Source: an uncultured Bacteroidales bacterium
GTDB taxonomy: Bacteria > Bacteroidota > Bacteroidia > Bacteroidales > Paludibacteraceae
Length of the DNA: 64,000 nucleotides
Assembly: GCA_902778935.1 (NCBI GenBank)
Contig: CACYZT010000001.1
Coordinates: 124,001-188,000 of the forward strand
Direction of reading: 5' to 3'
Both the position numbers and the translations under genes were made by a program. The notes under the pieces are model-generated. The model worked only from the letters and a program-made list of their open reading frames with translations. It was not told where the DNA came from and ran no database searches. Below are positions 20,597 through 29,168 of this stretch, piece by piece; position 1 is the stretch's first letter, and every line of letters starts with the position of its first letter.

Positions 20597-22468
20597 ATGA
20601 GACAAAAGTTATTCATACTATTGAGTGTTCTCGGCATGGCGCTAACGGGCTTTGCCGAGGATGTCGTTTTCAAGGCGCAGGCACCGGCACAAGTCATTGT
20701 CGGACGGCCCTTCCAGTTGACCTACTCCGTCAACCAGCGCAGCCGTGACCTCCGTGCGCCCGAGTTTACTGATTTCGATTTGTTGGCAGGACCCTACACC
20801 TCCACCAGCAGCAGTACTTCCTTCGTGAACGGGCACCGAACCTCGTCCTTCACCCAGACTTATACCTACACCCTCATGGCGCAGAAAGCCGGTACGTTCA
20901 CTATCGCGCCGGCAACGGTAAAAGTGGATGGCGAGAACGTCCAGTCCAATGGCGTCCGCATAACCGTGTTACCGGAAGACGAACAACCCGCAGGACAATC
21001 TAACAGCGGAGCGGTCCAGCAGTCTGCAGGACGGTCTAACAGTGAAGCGGTCCAGCAGTCCGAAGGACGGTCATCCGGTGACAACCTCTTCGTCCGCACC
21101 ATCGCCTCCAAGACCCGCGTCCATGAGCAGGAAGCGCTACTCGTGACCTACAAGCTCTATTTCGCCAATGTCGATGTGGCGCAACTAACCAATAACACCA
21201 AATTGCCCGAGTTCACAGGCTTCCTCAAGCAGGACCTCGAGCAAGGAGAGATACAGACCGAACTCGAGCACTACAACGGGCGTAACTACCAGACCGCCGT
21301 GCTCTATCGCACCATCCTCTACCCGCAGCACTCCGGAGACATCAAGATTGACCCTGCGCATTTCGAAGCCGTGCTGCGCGTTCAGACACGCTCGCAAGCC
21401 CGTTCTATCTTCGATGATTTCTTCGGCTCTTATACCAATGTCACGAAGATGATTACCGCGCCCGGCGTGACTATCCATGTGGCGGCGCTGCCGAGCGGCA
21501 AACCTGCCGGCTTCAGCGGAGGCGTCGGTAAGTTCAGCCTCACGCCCTCTATCTCACAAACCGAACTGCAGACCAACGACGCCGTAACCATCAAACTTGA
21601 TATTACCGGTGCAGGAAACATGAAACTGCTCAAGACACCGGCTATCGACTGGCCCGAAGGATTCGAACCCTACGACCCGAAAGTGACTAATAATTTCAAG
21701 ACCACCACCTCGGGGGTCAGCGGCACCAAATCCATTGAGTATCTGGCTATTCCACGTAGCGCAGGAGACTACACCATCCCGTCGGTTAAGTTCAGCTATT
21801 TCGATATCGAGGACAAAACCTACAAGACGCTCTCTACGCCCGAATACACCATTCATGTCAAGCGCGGTGCCCATGACCAATCACCAATCACAAATGACCA
21901 ATCACAAATGGGCAATGTCACCTCTTACACCCATAAAGAGGACATCAAGCAACTCGGCTCGGACATCCGCTATATCGATACCAAACCGCTCAAAGCCACA
22001 AATCACAAATCGCAAATCACAAATTACCGACATATATGGCTATTTTATGTTATTCCTTTGATCTTGGCGGTGGTCATTCTCGTGGTCATGCGCAAGCAGA
22101 TCAAGGAGAACGCGGATATCAACCGCGTGCGCTACAAACGAGCCAATAAAGTGGCACAGAAACGCCTCAAAGCCGCGGCTTCGGCGCTCAAGGCGAACGA
22201 TAAAGACCGCTTCTACGCCGAGATAGAGAGCGCTGCTTGGTCATACCTCAGCGACCGACTCTCCATTCCTACGGCGGAACTGAACAAAGACAATATCGCT
22301 TCCATCCTCCGCCATAAAGGCGTGAGTGACAGCCTCATCAAAGAGGTGATGGATGTCCTTTCCACTGCCGAGTTCGCCCGTTATGCACCCGCCACCGACC
22401 ATGCCATGGACGACCTCTATGCCAACACAACGAATTTAATTAACCATTTGGAGGACCAAAAAATATGA
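20597..22468 (+). CDS. batD: BatD, oxygen-tolerance family membrane protein
   Basis: 623 residues: a signal peptide, a large periplasmic beta-rich region with the BatD signature (VGRPFQLTYSVN; DFDLLAGP; PRSAGDYTIPSVKFSYFD), one membrane helix (IWLFYVIPLILAVVILVVM, about 477-495) and a cytoplasmic helical domain. Three stretches look inserted. One is two and a half 12-residue repeats around residues 132-159 (AGRSNSEAVQQS). The others are two short low-complexity segments near 426-440 and 467-477 encoded by AATCACAA-type repeats just before the membrane helix. All keep the frame. It overlaps batE by 4 bp. Confidence 0.88.
   Translation: MRQKLFILLSVLGMALTGFAEDVVFKAQAPAQVIVGRPFQLTYSVNQRSRDLRAPEFTDFDLLAGPYTSTSSSTSFVNGHRTSSFTQTYTYTLMAQKAGTFTIAPATVKVDGENVQSNGVRITVLPEDEQPAGQSNSGAVQQSAGRSNSEAVQQSEGRSSGDNLFVRTIASKTRVHEQEALLVTYKLYFANVDVAQLTNNTKLPEFTGFLKQDLEQGEIQTELEHYNGRNYQTAVLYRTILYPQHSGDIKIDPAHFEAVLRVQTRSQARSIFDDFFGSYTNVTKMITAPGVTIHVAALPSGKPAGFSGGVGKFSLTPSISQTELQTNDAVTIKLDITGAGNMKLLKTPAIDWPEGFEPYDPKVTNNFKTTTSGVSGTKSIEYLAIPRSAGDYTIPSVKFSYFDIEDKTYKTLSTPEYTIHVKRGAHDQSPITNDQSQMGNVTSYTHKEDIKQLGSDIRYIDTKPLKATNHKSQITNYRHIWLFYVIPLILAVVILVVMRKQIKENADINRVRYKRANKVAQKRLKAAASALKANDKDRFYAEIESAAWSYLSDRLSIPTAELNKDNIASILRHKGVSDSLIKEVMDVLSTAEFARYAPATDHAMDDLYANTTNLINHLEDQKI
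20990..21073. repeat. 36-bp direct repeats in batD
   Basis: Units at 20990-21025 and 21026-21061 differ at four positions; a partial third unit (GAAGGACGGTC) follows. The word CAGTC(C/T)GAAGGACGGTC recurs in the downstream nrnA-like gene at 23419-23435. Confidence 0.8.
21873..21917. repeat. AATCACAA/ATGACCA tandem repeat in batD
   Basis: Degenerate 7-8 nt copies (TGACCAATCACCAATCACAA, then ATGACCAATCACAAATG) read in frame as a Gln/Ser/Asn-rich segment. Confidence 0.75.
21996..22026. repeat. CACAAAT-type tandem repeat in batD
   Basis: CACAAAT CACAAAT CGCAAAT CACAAAT: 7-nt copies read in frame (TNHKSQITN) directly before the membrane helix. Confidence 0.75.
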
Positions 22469-23205
22469 AACGCTTTATAGGAATACTTTGTACTTTGTAC
22501 TTTGTCACTTCGTCACTTTACGCTCAAACATCGTTTGAGCAGGCCAACGCCGCCTATGCCGAAGGGCGGTACGAAGAAGCGGCGACGCTCTATCAAGCCA
22601 TGATTGATGAGCAACCGAACGCCACTCTCTATTATAACCTCGGTAACGCGCAGTTCAAGCAGGGCGAGTTAGCGCAAGCTATCCTTGCCTACGAGCGGGC
22701 ACTCCGTCTGCAGCCCCACCACAAGGACGCGAAGTACAACCTCGCTTTTGCGCAAAGCAAGATAACCGATAATATCGAAGAGCAGAATTTCTTCCTCTCC
22801 ACCTGGGCGCGTGCCGTACGTAACGGACTCAGCGAACGAACATGGCTCATCCTCTCTGTCTGTCTGTTTGTCTTGGCGTTAACGGGACTACTTATCTTCC
22901 TGTTGGGACGTGAACTGTGGTTGCGCAAAACCGCCTTCCATGTAGCATGGATAGCCCTGCTCTTCTCGCTCGTCTCCGGACTCAACGCCTGGTCGCTCCA
23001 CCAGCGCGACACGCTCCGCAACGAAGCCATCATCACGCAGGGAGTCGTCAATGCCAAGTCCTCTCCGGACCGTTCAGGCACGGACCTCTTTACCGTCCAT
23101 GAGGGCACCAAAGTGACTATCCGTGAGACCCTCGGAGAATGGGCAAACATCCATGTCGGCAATAACGAAGGCTGGATTCGCCTTTCCAACCTCGAACGAA
23201 TATAA
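22465..23205 (+). CDS. batE: BatE, TPR and SH3-like domain protein
   Basis: 246 residues: a signal peptide whose codons are a TACTTTG tandem repeat, TPR hairpins (FEQANAAYAEGRYEEAATLY, YNLGNAQFKQGELAQAILAY), two membrane segments (about 132-150 and 158-176) and a C-terminal bacterial SH3-like domain (VNAKSSPDRSGTDLFTVHEG; GEWANIHVGNNEGWI). It is the last gene of the operon and is followed by a terminator. The TPR part may bind BatC or BatD and the SH3-like part the cell wall. Confidence 0.88.
   Translation: MKRFIGILCTLYFVTSSLYAQTSFEQANAAYAEGRYEEAATLYQAMIDEQPNATLYYNLGNAQFKQGELAQAILAYERALRLQPHHKDAKYNLAFAQSKITDNIEEQNFFLSTWARAVRNGLSERTWLILSVCLFVLALTGLLIFLLGRELWLRKTAFHVAWIALLFSLVSGLNAWSLHQRDTLRNEAIITQGVVNAKSSPDRSGTDLFTVHEGTKVTIRETLGEWANIHVGNNEGWIRLSNLERI
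22483..22520. repeat. TACTTTG tandem repeat coding the BatE signal peptide
   Basis: Three copies of TACTTTG followed by TCACTTCG and TCACTTTA, read in frame as ILCTLYFVTSSLYA, the hydrophobic core of the signal peptide. Confidence 0.8.
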
Positions 23206-23207
23206 TC

Positions 23208-23231
23208 AAGTCCCTCAGGGGACTTTTTTTT
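23208..23231 (+). terminator. Rho-independent terminator of the Bat operon
   Basis: AAGTCCC (23208-23214) pairs with GGGACTT (23219-23225) around TCAG, followed by a run of T. Confidence 0.9.
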
Positions 23232-23238
23232 ATTTTTA

Positions 23239-23270
23239 TTTGGATATATGCAAAAAATTTTGTAACTTTG
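23239..23270 (+). promoter_or_regulatory. Promoter of the nrnA-to-yfhO run
   Basis: TTTG (23239-23242), a 20-bp spacer, TAaCTTTG (23263-23270); the ATG follows 17 bp after the -7 box. Confidence 0.8.
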
Positions 23271-23286
23271 CGCCCGATTTTGTAAA

Positions 23287-24378
23287 ATGCGTATTATGGG
23301 CAAAGAATTAGAAGATATATTGGTCGGAAAACAGCACATCGTCATCTTGACGCACATGGCGCCGGACGGCGATGCCATGGGCTCCGCACTCGCGCTTTAT
23401 CATTGGATACAAATCTGTCAGTCTGAAGGACGGTCTGTCAGAGAAACGGTCTGTGCTCCGTCAGCACTGCGGTCTGTTTCCGTCATCGTACCCAACGCTT
23501 TTCCTGCGTTCTATTCATGGATGCCGGGTGCATTACTGATAAAGATTTATGAGAAAGAACCCGATGCCTGCAGTGCCCTCATCGCCGCGGCAGACCTGTT
23601 CATCTGTACGGATTTCAATGACCCCAAACGCATCAACCCTGCGGGCGAAAAGATGATGGCGAACCCTGCGCCCAAAATACTGATTGACCACCACTTGAAG
23701 GGAACGATGGACAATGGACAATGGACAAAGGATTATTCCGACCCGTCCGCTTCCTCTGCTTGCGAAATCGTCTATCGGCTGATCGCAGCCGCTGGTCAGG
23801 TTGACCTCAGACCGCTGGCGCTGACGGAAGACATCGCCACATGTCTCTACACCGGTCTGATGACCGACACCGGTAATTTCTCCTATAGTTCCAGCCGTCC
23901 GGAGGTATTCGAGATGGCGGCCGCGCTGCTCAGAGCCGGTATCGACAAGGATGCTATCCATCACGCCGTCTTCGACCAGTACTCCACTGACCGCGTGCGC
24001 CTCACGGGATACGCGCTCTACCGCAAGATGCGTATCTATCCCGAACACCACCTCGCGCTCATCACACTCAGCGCTGACGAACTGGACCAATACCACTACC
24101 AGCAGGGTGACTGCGAAGGACTGGTGAACATACCCCTGCAAATAGCCGATGTGTGCTACTCAGTCCTTATGCGCGAAGAGCGACCCAAACCCGGAACTCC
24201 CAAACCGCGAATCCGTATCTCCTTCCGCTCGCAAGGTGAACATCCGGTTAACATCTGGGCGAACGAAGTATTCCACGGCGGGGGACACATGAACGCCTCC
24301 GGAGGAGAGATATTCGGCTCACTCGCGCAAGCCGTACAATTATTCGAAAAAACATACAAAACATACATCAAACAATGA
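23287..24378 (+). CDS. nrnA: DHH-family phosphoesterase (NrnA-like nanoRNase / pAp phosphatase)
   Basis: 363 residues with the DHH set: THMAPDGDAMGSAL near residue 18, DFND, IDHHLK, and the DHHA1 motif VFHGGGHMNASGG at the end. NrnA degrades 2-5 nt RNAs and 3'-phosphoadenosine phosphate in the cytoplasm. Two in-frame insertions are visible. One of about 20 residues lies between the first helix and the VIVPNAFPAFY strand (repeat words GGTCTGTCAG). The other, GTMDNGQWTKDY, directly follows DHHLK and is encoded by a GGACAAT tandem repeat. Both are in surface loops. The gene overlaps the next one by 4 bp. Confidence 0.9.
   Translation: MRIMGKELEDILVGKQHIVILTHMAPDGDAMGSALALYHWIQICQSEGRSVRETVCAPSALRSVSVIVPNAFPAFYSWMPGALLIKIYEKEPDACSALIAAADLFICTDFNDPKRINPAGEKMMANPAPKILIDHHLKGTMDNGQWTKDYSDPSASSACEIVYRLIAAAGQVDLRPLALTEDIATCLYTGLMTDTGNFSYSSSRPEVFEMAAALLRAGIDKDAIHHAVFDQYSTDRVRLTGYALYRKMRIYPEHHLALITLSADELDQYHYQQGDCEGLVNIPLQIADVCYSVLMREERPKPGTPKPRIRISFRSQGEHPVNIWANEVFHGGGHMNASGGEIFGSLAQAVQLFEKTYKTYIKQ
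23415..23478. repeat. GGTCTGTCAG-type repeat in the nrnA-like gene
   Basis: CTGTCAGTCTGAAGGACGG, then ACGGTCTGT and GCGGTCTGT: overlapping copies of a GGTCTGTCAG word. It shares CAGTCTGAAGGACGGTC (one mismatch) with batD. Confidence 0.6.
23706..23731. repeat. GGACAAT tandem repeat in the nrnA-like gene
   Basis: ATGGACAATGGACAATGGAC: three copies of a 7-8 nt word, read in frame directly after the catalytic DHH motif. Confidence 0.75.
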
Positions 24379-26141
24379 AAAAAACATTTTTACTTTTTGC
24401 CGCTGCGCTCATGAGCGCAATGACGTTAGCGCAGCAAGAGACCTTGATGACCATTAACGGCAAACCCGTTAGTGCCGAGGAGTTTTTGTACATCTATCAG
24501 AAAAACAACCAAGCCGGAGCCATCGACCCCAAGACGATGGACGAGTACCTCGACATGTTCATTAATTTCAAGCTCAAAGTGACCGAAGCCGAAGCACAAG
24601 GCATCGACACCACCGAGGCTTTCAAGAAAGAACTGAAGGGTTATCGCGCACAGGCTACGCCGAAGTACCTGCAGGACGAGCAAGCGATGGACAGCCTTAT
24701 CGAGATGAGTTGGCGTCACATGGCCAAAGACCGTCGTGCCGCCCACATCGCTATCCAGTGCCCTATGAGCGCAGACAGTGCTCAGCAGGCTGAAGCACTC
24801 GCCAAAATCAATGAGGCATACGAGCGCGTTGTGCTCGGTAAAGAGGTGCTCAAAGGCAAAGGCAAGAAAGCCAAACTCGTGCGCCAACCCGTAGAGGCTT
24901 TCGATGCCGTGGCTCGCGAACTGAGTACCGACCCGTCCGTGCAGGAGACCGGAGGTGAACTGGGATGGATCACACCGTTCAGATATGTCTATCCCCTCGA
25001 GGAAGCCGTGTATAACACCGAACTGGGCAAAATAAGCAAACCCTTCCGTACCCAATATGGTTGGCACATCGTGCTCATCGAAGAGGAGCGCGACCACAAA
25101 GAGGTCAAGGCTTCCCATATCATGAAAATGGTACCCGACCCCGCCATGGATGCGGAGAAAAAAGCACTCATTGACTCCATTGCTAAGATTATCACCCCGG
25201 AGAACTTCGCCGAAATAGCTTCACGCGAGTCCGAAGACCGCGGCAGTAGTATGCGTGGCGGCGAACTGGGTTGGTTCGGAAAAGGACAGATGGTCAAACC
25301 GTTCGAAGACGCGACGTTCGCTCTCGCTGAAGGACAGATTAGCGCTCCTATTCGCAGCCAGTATGGTTGGCACTTGATTCTCAAAGAGGGCGAACGCGGT
25401 ATTCAGCCGCTCGACTCCATGAGAACGCAAATCCAACGACAGGTACTGCGAGACGAGCGTTCCAAAGAGGCCGACAAGAGCTTCATCCGCAAAACCCGCA
25501 TCGAGTATAACCTGCCGGCGGAGATGACCGACGCCGAGGTAAAAGCCTATGCCGACGAACATCTGGAGGCGAAATATCCGGAATTGAAGAACCTCGTACA
25601 GGAGTACCACGACGGTATCCTGCTCTTCGAGGTATCACTGCGCGAAGTATGGGACAAGGCTGCCAAAGACACAGCCGGACTGGAGGCGTATTTCAAAGCG
25701 CACAAGAAAGAATACACATGGGACGCTCCGCGTTGGAAAGGTTATCTCATCCAAGCTAAGGACAAAAACAGCGCAAAAGCCGCACAGGCTATCATCAAGA
25801 GCGCTAACCCCGATTCCATCCAGAGCTATATCGCCAAGCGTGTTAACTGCGACACCGTGACATACGTGAAGGTTCAGCACGGACTCTGGGAGCAAGGCAA
25901 AAACGCAGCCGTAGATAAATTCGGATTCAAGGATAAGAAAGCCGAGTTTACACCGAACGAGGAACTGCCCCTGGTCGTTTGCCTCGGTAAGAAACTCAAA
26001 GCACCTGAGACATGGAGCGACGAGAAAGGCAAAGTGACCACCGACTACCAGGACTACCTCGAGGCTGCTTGGATTAAGACCCTCCGCGAGAAATACCCCA
26101 TTGTCATCAATCAAGACGTTTGGAACGCTATAAAGAAATAA
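24375..26141 (+). CDS. Parvulin-type peptidyl-prolyl isomerase, SurA-like
   Basis: 588 residues: a signal peptide (ALMSAMTLAQ) and an N-terminal helical part (VSAEEFLYIYQKNN). Two parvulin domains follow, at about 115-240 and 250-350. Each has the pattern AHI or SHIMK, ...GGELGW... and QYGWH(I/L)(V/L)L. A helical C-terminal region completes the protein. It is expected in the periplasm as a chaperone and isomerase for outer-membrane proteins. Its 3' end overlaps the start of the GldG-like gene by 22 bp. Confidence 0.9.
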   Translation: MKKTFLLFAAALMSAMTLAQQETLMTINGKPVSAEEFLYIYQKNNQAGAIDPKTMDEYLDMFINFKLKVTEAEAQGIDTTEAFKKELKGYRAQATPKYLQDEQAMDSLIEMSWRHMAKDRRAAHIAIQCPMSADSAQQAEALAKINEAYERVVLGKEVLKGKGKKAKLVRQPVEAFDAVARELSTDPSVQETGGELGWITPFRYVYPLEEAVYNTELGKISKPFRTQYGWHIVLIEEERDHKEVKASHIMKMVPDPAMDAEKKALIDSIAKIITPENFAEIASRESEDRGSSMRGGELGWFGKGQMVKPFEDATFALAEGQISAPIRSQYGWHLILKEGERGIQPLDSMRTQIQRQVLRDERSKEADKSFIRKTRIEYNLPAEMTDAEVKAYADEHLEAKYPELKNLVQEYHDGILLFEVSLREVWDKAAKDTAGLEAYFKAHKKEYTWDAPRWKGYLIQAKDKNSAKAAQAIIKSANPDSIQSYIAKRVNCDTVTYVKVQHGLWEQGKNAAVDKFGFKDKKAEFTPNEELPLVVCLGKKLKAPETWSDEKGKVTTDYQDYLEAAWIKTLREKYPIVINQDVWNAIKK

Positions 26142-27754
26142 TCATTCTTGCCGTTTGCGCGCTTCTCGTCGCGCTTTCGCATGTGTTTGTCGTTCGTTGG
26201 GACCTGACGGACGACAAGCACTATAGTCTAAGTGAAGCATCGAAAACGATGCTCCGCTCCTTGGACGGCACTGCAGAGGTAACCCTCCTGCTGGACGGCG
26301 ACCTCAATGCCGGCTTCCGACGACTCAAGAAAGCCACCGAAGAGATCATCGACGAGATGAGCGTCTATGGGAAATTAAAAATTAAAAATTACGAATTAAC
26401 TTCCTCTTCTTCTGACAGCCTTGCGGCGATGGGCCTAAGTCCGATTATCATCCACGAACGGGAACAGAACGGCAAAACGGCACAGACAACCGTCTATCCG
26501 TACGCGCTTATCACGTACCAAGGACGCCGAACCGTAGTCTCGCTGCTTAAGAACACCCGCGGACTGAGCGGCGAAGAGAACCTCAACGCCAGCATTGAAC
26601 AGCTCGAGTTCGCCTTCATGGAAGCCCTGCACCTGCTGCAACAGACCCAGACCCCGCGTGTGGCTATTCTTGAGGGACATAACGAACCCGATGAAGCGCA
26701 TACCTACGATCTCATGGCTGCGCTGAGCAAATACTTCCAAGTGGACCGCGGCTCCATCGCCAACGCCAACGCTAACATCCTGGACGGCTATCAGGCTGTC
26801 ATCATAGCCAACCCGCAAACACCGTTCTCCGATACCGAGCGCTTTATCATCGACCAGTATATCATGCGAGGAGGCGCAGTCCTATGGGCTATCAACGGAG
26901 TGCGGTTCAGCGAACAGGTGCTTCAGAGTGACGGCTTCACGCCCATCGTGGCGTTGGACTTAGGGCTGACAGACATGCTCTTCAAGTATGGCGTACGGGT
27001 GAACCCTGCCTTGGTACAAGACATCCAATGTCTGCCCATCCCCGTAAACGTCAGTTCCGACCCGCAACAACCGAACCTGCAACCCATGCCCTGGACCTAC
27101 GCACCCCTGCTCCTTACCAGCCAGGCTTCGCCTGTCACACGTAACATGGGTCAGGTCATGAGCACTTTCGTTAGTCCGATTGACGCCGTGGGCGGAGAAG
27201 ACGGGCTCGACAAACGCATCTTACTCGCCACCAGTACGGCGAGTCGCGTTACCGCCACACCCGGAGAAGTGGACCTTAATGATGTCAACCCCGAACCGGC
27301 TGCCTTCCCATACCAGTATGTGCCGGTCGCTATATCGATGGAAGGGCAATTCAGCAGTGCGTACGCCCATAGGATGGTGCCGGAGGGTGTTGAGACGGAC
27401 GAACCGATTCGTAAGACAAGTGTCAAGACGCGACAAGTGGTCATCGGGAGTGGCAGCGTGCTGCTCAACGAGGTGCAGAAAGGACAACCGCTCCCTATGG
27501 GCTATGACCGCTACAGCGGGATGCAGTTCAGTAATCGGGATTTTGTCACCAATGCCGTACTATGGCTGACCGACAGCGAAGGACTAATTGCGCTGCGCGA
27601 GAAAACGGTCACGTTGCGTCTGCTCAATGACCAGCGGGCACACGAAAAACGGCTGCAAGTACAGGTAGTGAGCACAATAGTGCCTATTCTGCTCTTAGCC
27701 CTCATCGCCGGCACAGTCTTTGTAATACGAAAAAGAAAATACGAACGCGTATGA
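26120..27754 (+). CDS. gldG: GldG-like protein (gliding-associated ABC transporter subunit)
   Basis: 544 residues starting at a TTG inside the PPIase gene; the TTG is chosen because the first membrane helix (IIILAVCALLVALSHVFVV) lies directly behind it. Features are the WDLTDDKHYSLSEASK motif after that helix, an ABC_transp_aux-like domain (YALITYQGRRTVVSLL; RVAILEGHNEPDE; VIIANPQTPFSDTERFIID) and a C-terminal membrane helix followed by RKRK. GldG works with GldA and GldF in gliding bacteria; those genes are not adjacent here. A short in-frame low-complexity stretch (KLKIKNYELTSSSSDS) is encoded by an AAATTAA repeat. Confidence 0.82.
   Translation: MERYKEIIILAVCALLVALSHVFVVRWDLTDDKHYSLSEASKTMLRSLDGTAEVTLLLDGDLNAGFRRLKKATEEIIDEMSVYGKLKIKNYELTSSSSDSLAAMGLSPIIIHEREQNGKTAQTTVYPYALITYQGRRTVVSLLKNTRGLSGEENLNASIEQLEFAFMEALHLLQQTQTPRVAILEGHNEPDEAHTYDLMAALSKYFQVDRGSIANANANILDGYQAVIIANPQTPFSDTERFIIDQYIMRGGAVLWAINGVRFSEQVLQSDGFTPIVALDLGLTDMLFKYGVRVNPALVQDIQCLPIPVNVSSDPQQPNLQPMPWTYAPLLLTSQASPVTRNMGQVMSTFVSPIDAVGGEDGLDKRILLATSTASRVTATPGEVDLNDVNPEPAAFPYQYVPVAISMEGQFSSAYAHRMVPEGVETDEPIRKTSVKTRQVVIGSGSVLLNEVQKGQPLPMGYDRYSGMQFSNRDFVTNAVLWLTDSEGLIALREKTVTLRLLNDQRAHEKRLQVQVVSTIVPILLLALIAGTVFVIRKRKYERV
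26372..26399. repeat. AAATTAA tandem repeat in the gldG-like gene
   Basis: AAATTAAAAATTAAAAATTA plus CGAATTAA: 7-nt copies, read in frame as KLKIKNYEL. Confidence 0.7.
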
Positions 27755-29166
27755 AAAAATACATGTACATAGTTGTTCTCTTGCTTGCCGTCATGAGCGT
27801 GCAAGCGCAAGAACTACTACTCAATTATCCGCTGGACACCGTCAATGGCGAAGAAGTATATCGTTACCAAGTGGAGAAAAGCATCGGTTTATACCGTATT
27901 GGTGTGAACTTCAATGTGTCGCAGGCAGAGATTGTGCGGTGTAATCCCCAGCTCCGCGAGCGAGGTCTGCATTACGGCGAGACGCTCATTATCCCGACAG
28001 GACGACCGGTCATCCAACAGACGAAAGCCGAAGTGGTACAGACCGTCATCACCGAAACGGTTGTTCCTGCTCCGACCGAACCCAAACCGGCAGAAACAAC
28101 CAACCTCGCGATTGTCACCGACTCGGTTGCCAAAGATACCCTCGCCACGGATTCCATCGCAGTGGATTCCACCGCAGTGGATTCCATCGTGCAAGACACG
28201 CGCAAGGTCATTGAACTGGCGCTTATGTTGCCCTTCGAGAGCAAGCAGACCAAGCGCAGCGGTAACGCAGAGCGTATGATGGAGTTCTATCAGGGAGCGC
28301 TGATGGCTTTGCGCGACATGCAGAATGACAGCACCTTATACCGACTACGCGTCTATGACACCGAGCGCAGCGAGAGACGCGTCAACGCGCTCTGCGACAG
28401 CACCGAGTTAGACAGCGTCAAGGCTATCTTGGGTTTAGTCTATCCTATTCAAATCGAGCGAATGGCGTATTGGTGCGCCGAACACCAAGTGCCTATCCTC
28501 TTGCCCTTCAGCGATAACATCGACCTCGCGACTCATCCGCAAGTACTGCAGTTCAATTCTACTGACATACAAGCGGCAGACAGTCTCTGCGCATGGATAG
28601 CAGGGCAAGAGAACATCCATTGTGTGGCAGTCGAGGTGCGCGAAGCGGATTTAACGGCTTCGGTACGCTCGTTACGCAAACAGTTAAACGCCAACCAAAT
28701 TACCTACTCCGGCGTGGCTCTACGTGATCTGATGAACGACTCTGCTTTCTATGCGCTCGATAGTTCCAAAGAGAATCTGCTCATTCTCCACTCCAATCGT
28801 TACCAACAGATTCGGATTCTATTGCCGCACCTGGAGAAACTGCGCGAAGCAGGGTATCGGATTCGTATCGTCAGTCAGTACAGCTGGCAGAAAGAAGGAA
28901 TCGCTCTGCCGCAGGTTTATACGTCCATGTTCAACCCATCAGACCGGCTCGAGGCTTACGATGCCGCTTGGCGCGAGACCTTCGTGAACGAGCATGTGAG
29001 CGAGACGCCGCGTTATGATCTGTTGGGATATGATTTGATGCGTGCCCTGCTGGGTTGGCTCAACACAGAGCAGGAGAGCAAAGGACTGCAATCCGACATC
29101 CGGTGGAAACAGGTGGAAAACGGAGGATATCAGAACAGCTGCGTAAGAGTAGTAGTTAAGGATTAA
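27751..29166 (+). CDS. LysM domain plus periplasmic-binding-like protein
   Basis: 471 residues: a signal peptide (LLAVMSVQAQ), a LysM-type domain at about 30-85 (EKSIGLYRIGVNFNVSQAEI, HYGETLIIP), and a linker rich in Thr, Pro and Asp with three near-identical five-residue repeats (DSIAV, DSTAV, DSIVQ). A type 1 periplasmic-binding fold follows (LALMLPFES; AILGLVYPIQIE; VPILLPFSDN). This combination, known from other Bacteroidota, suggests a periplasmic protein anchored to peptidoglycan. Ligand unknown. It overlaps the GldG-like gene by 4 bp and is followed within 2 bp by the PorT-like gene. Confidence 0.82.
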   Translation: MKKYMYIVVLLLAVMSVQAQELLLNYPLDTVNGEEVYRYQVEKSIGLYRIGVNFNVSQAEIVRCNPQLRERGLHYGETLIIPTGRPVIQQTKAEVVQTVITETVVPAPTEPKPAETTNLAIVTDSVAKDTLATDSIAVDSTAVDSIVQDTRKVIELALMLPFESKQTKRSGNAERMMEFYQGALMALRDMQNDSTLYRLRVYDTERSERRVNALCDSTELDSVKAILGLVYPIQIERMAYWCAEHQVPILLPFSDNIDLATHPQVLQFNSTDIQAADSLCAWIAGQENIHCVAVEVREADLTASVRSLRKQLNANQITYSGVALRDLMNDSAFYALDSSKENLLILHSNRYQQIRILLPHLEKLREAGYRIRIVSQYSWQKEGIALPQVYTSMFNPSDRLEAYDAAWRETFVNEHVSETPRYDLLGYDLMRALLGWLNTEQESKGLQSDIRWKQVENGGYQNSCVRVVVKD

Positions 29167-29168
29167 GA

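Noticed and set aside
19810..20697. A minus-strand frame with a long leucine run
   Set aside because: It is the complement of the CAA/CAG tract of batC and has no support of its own.
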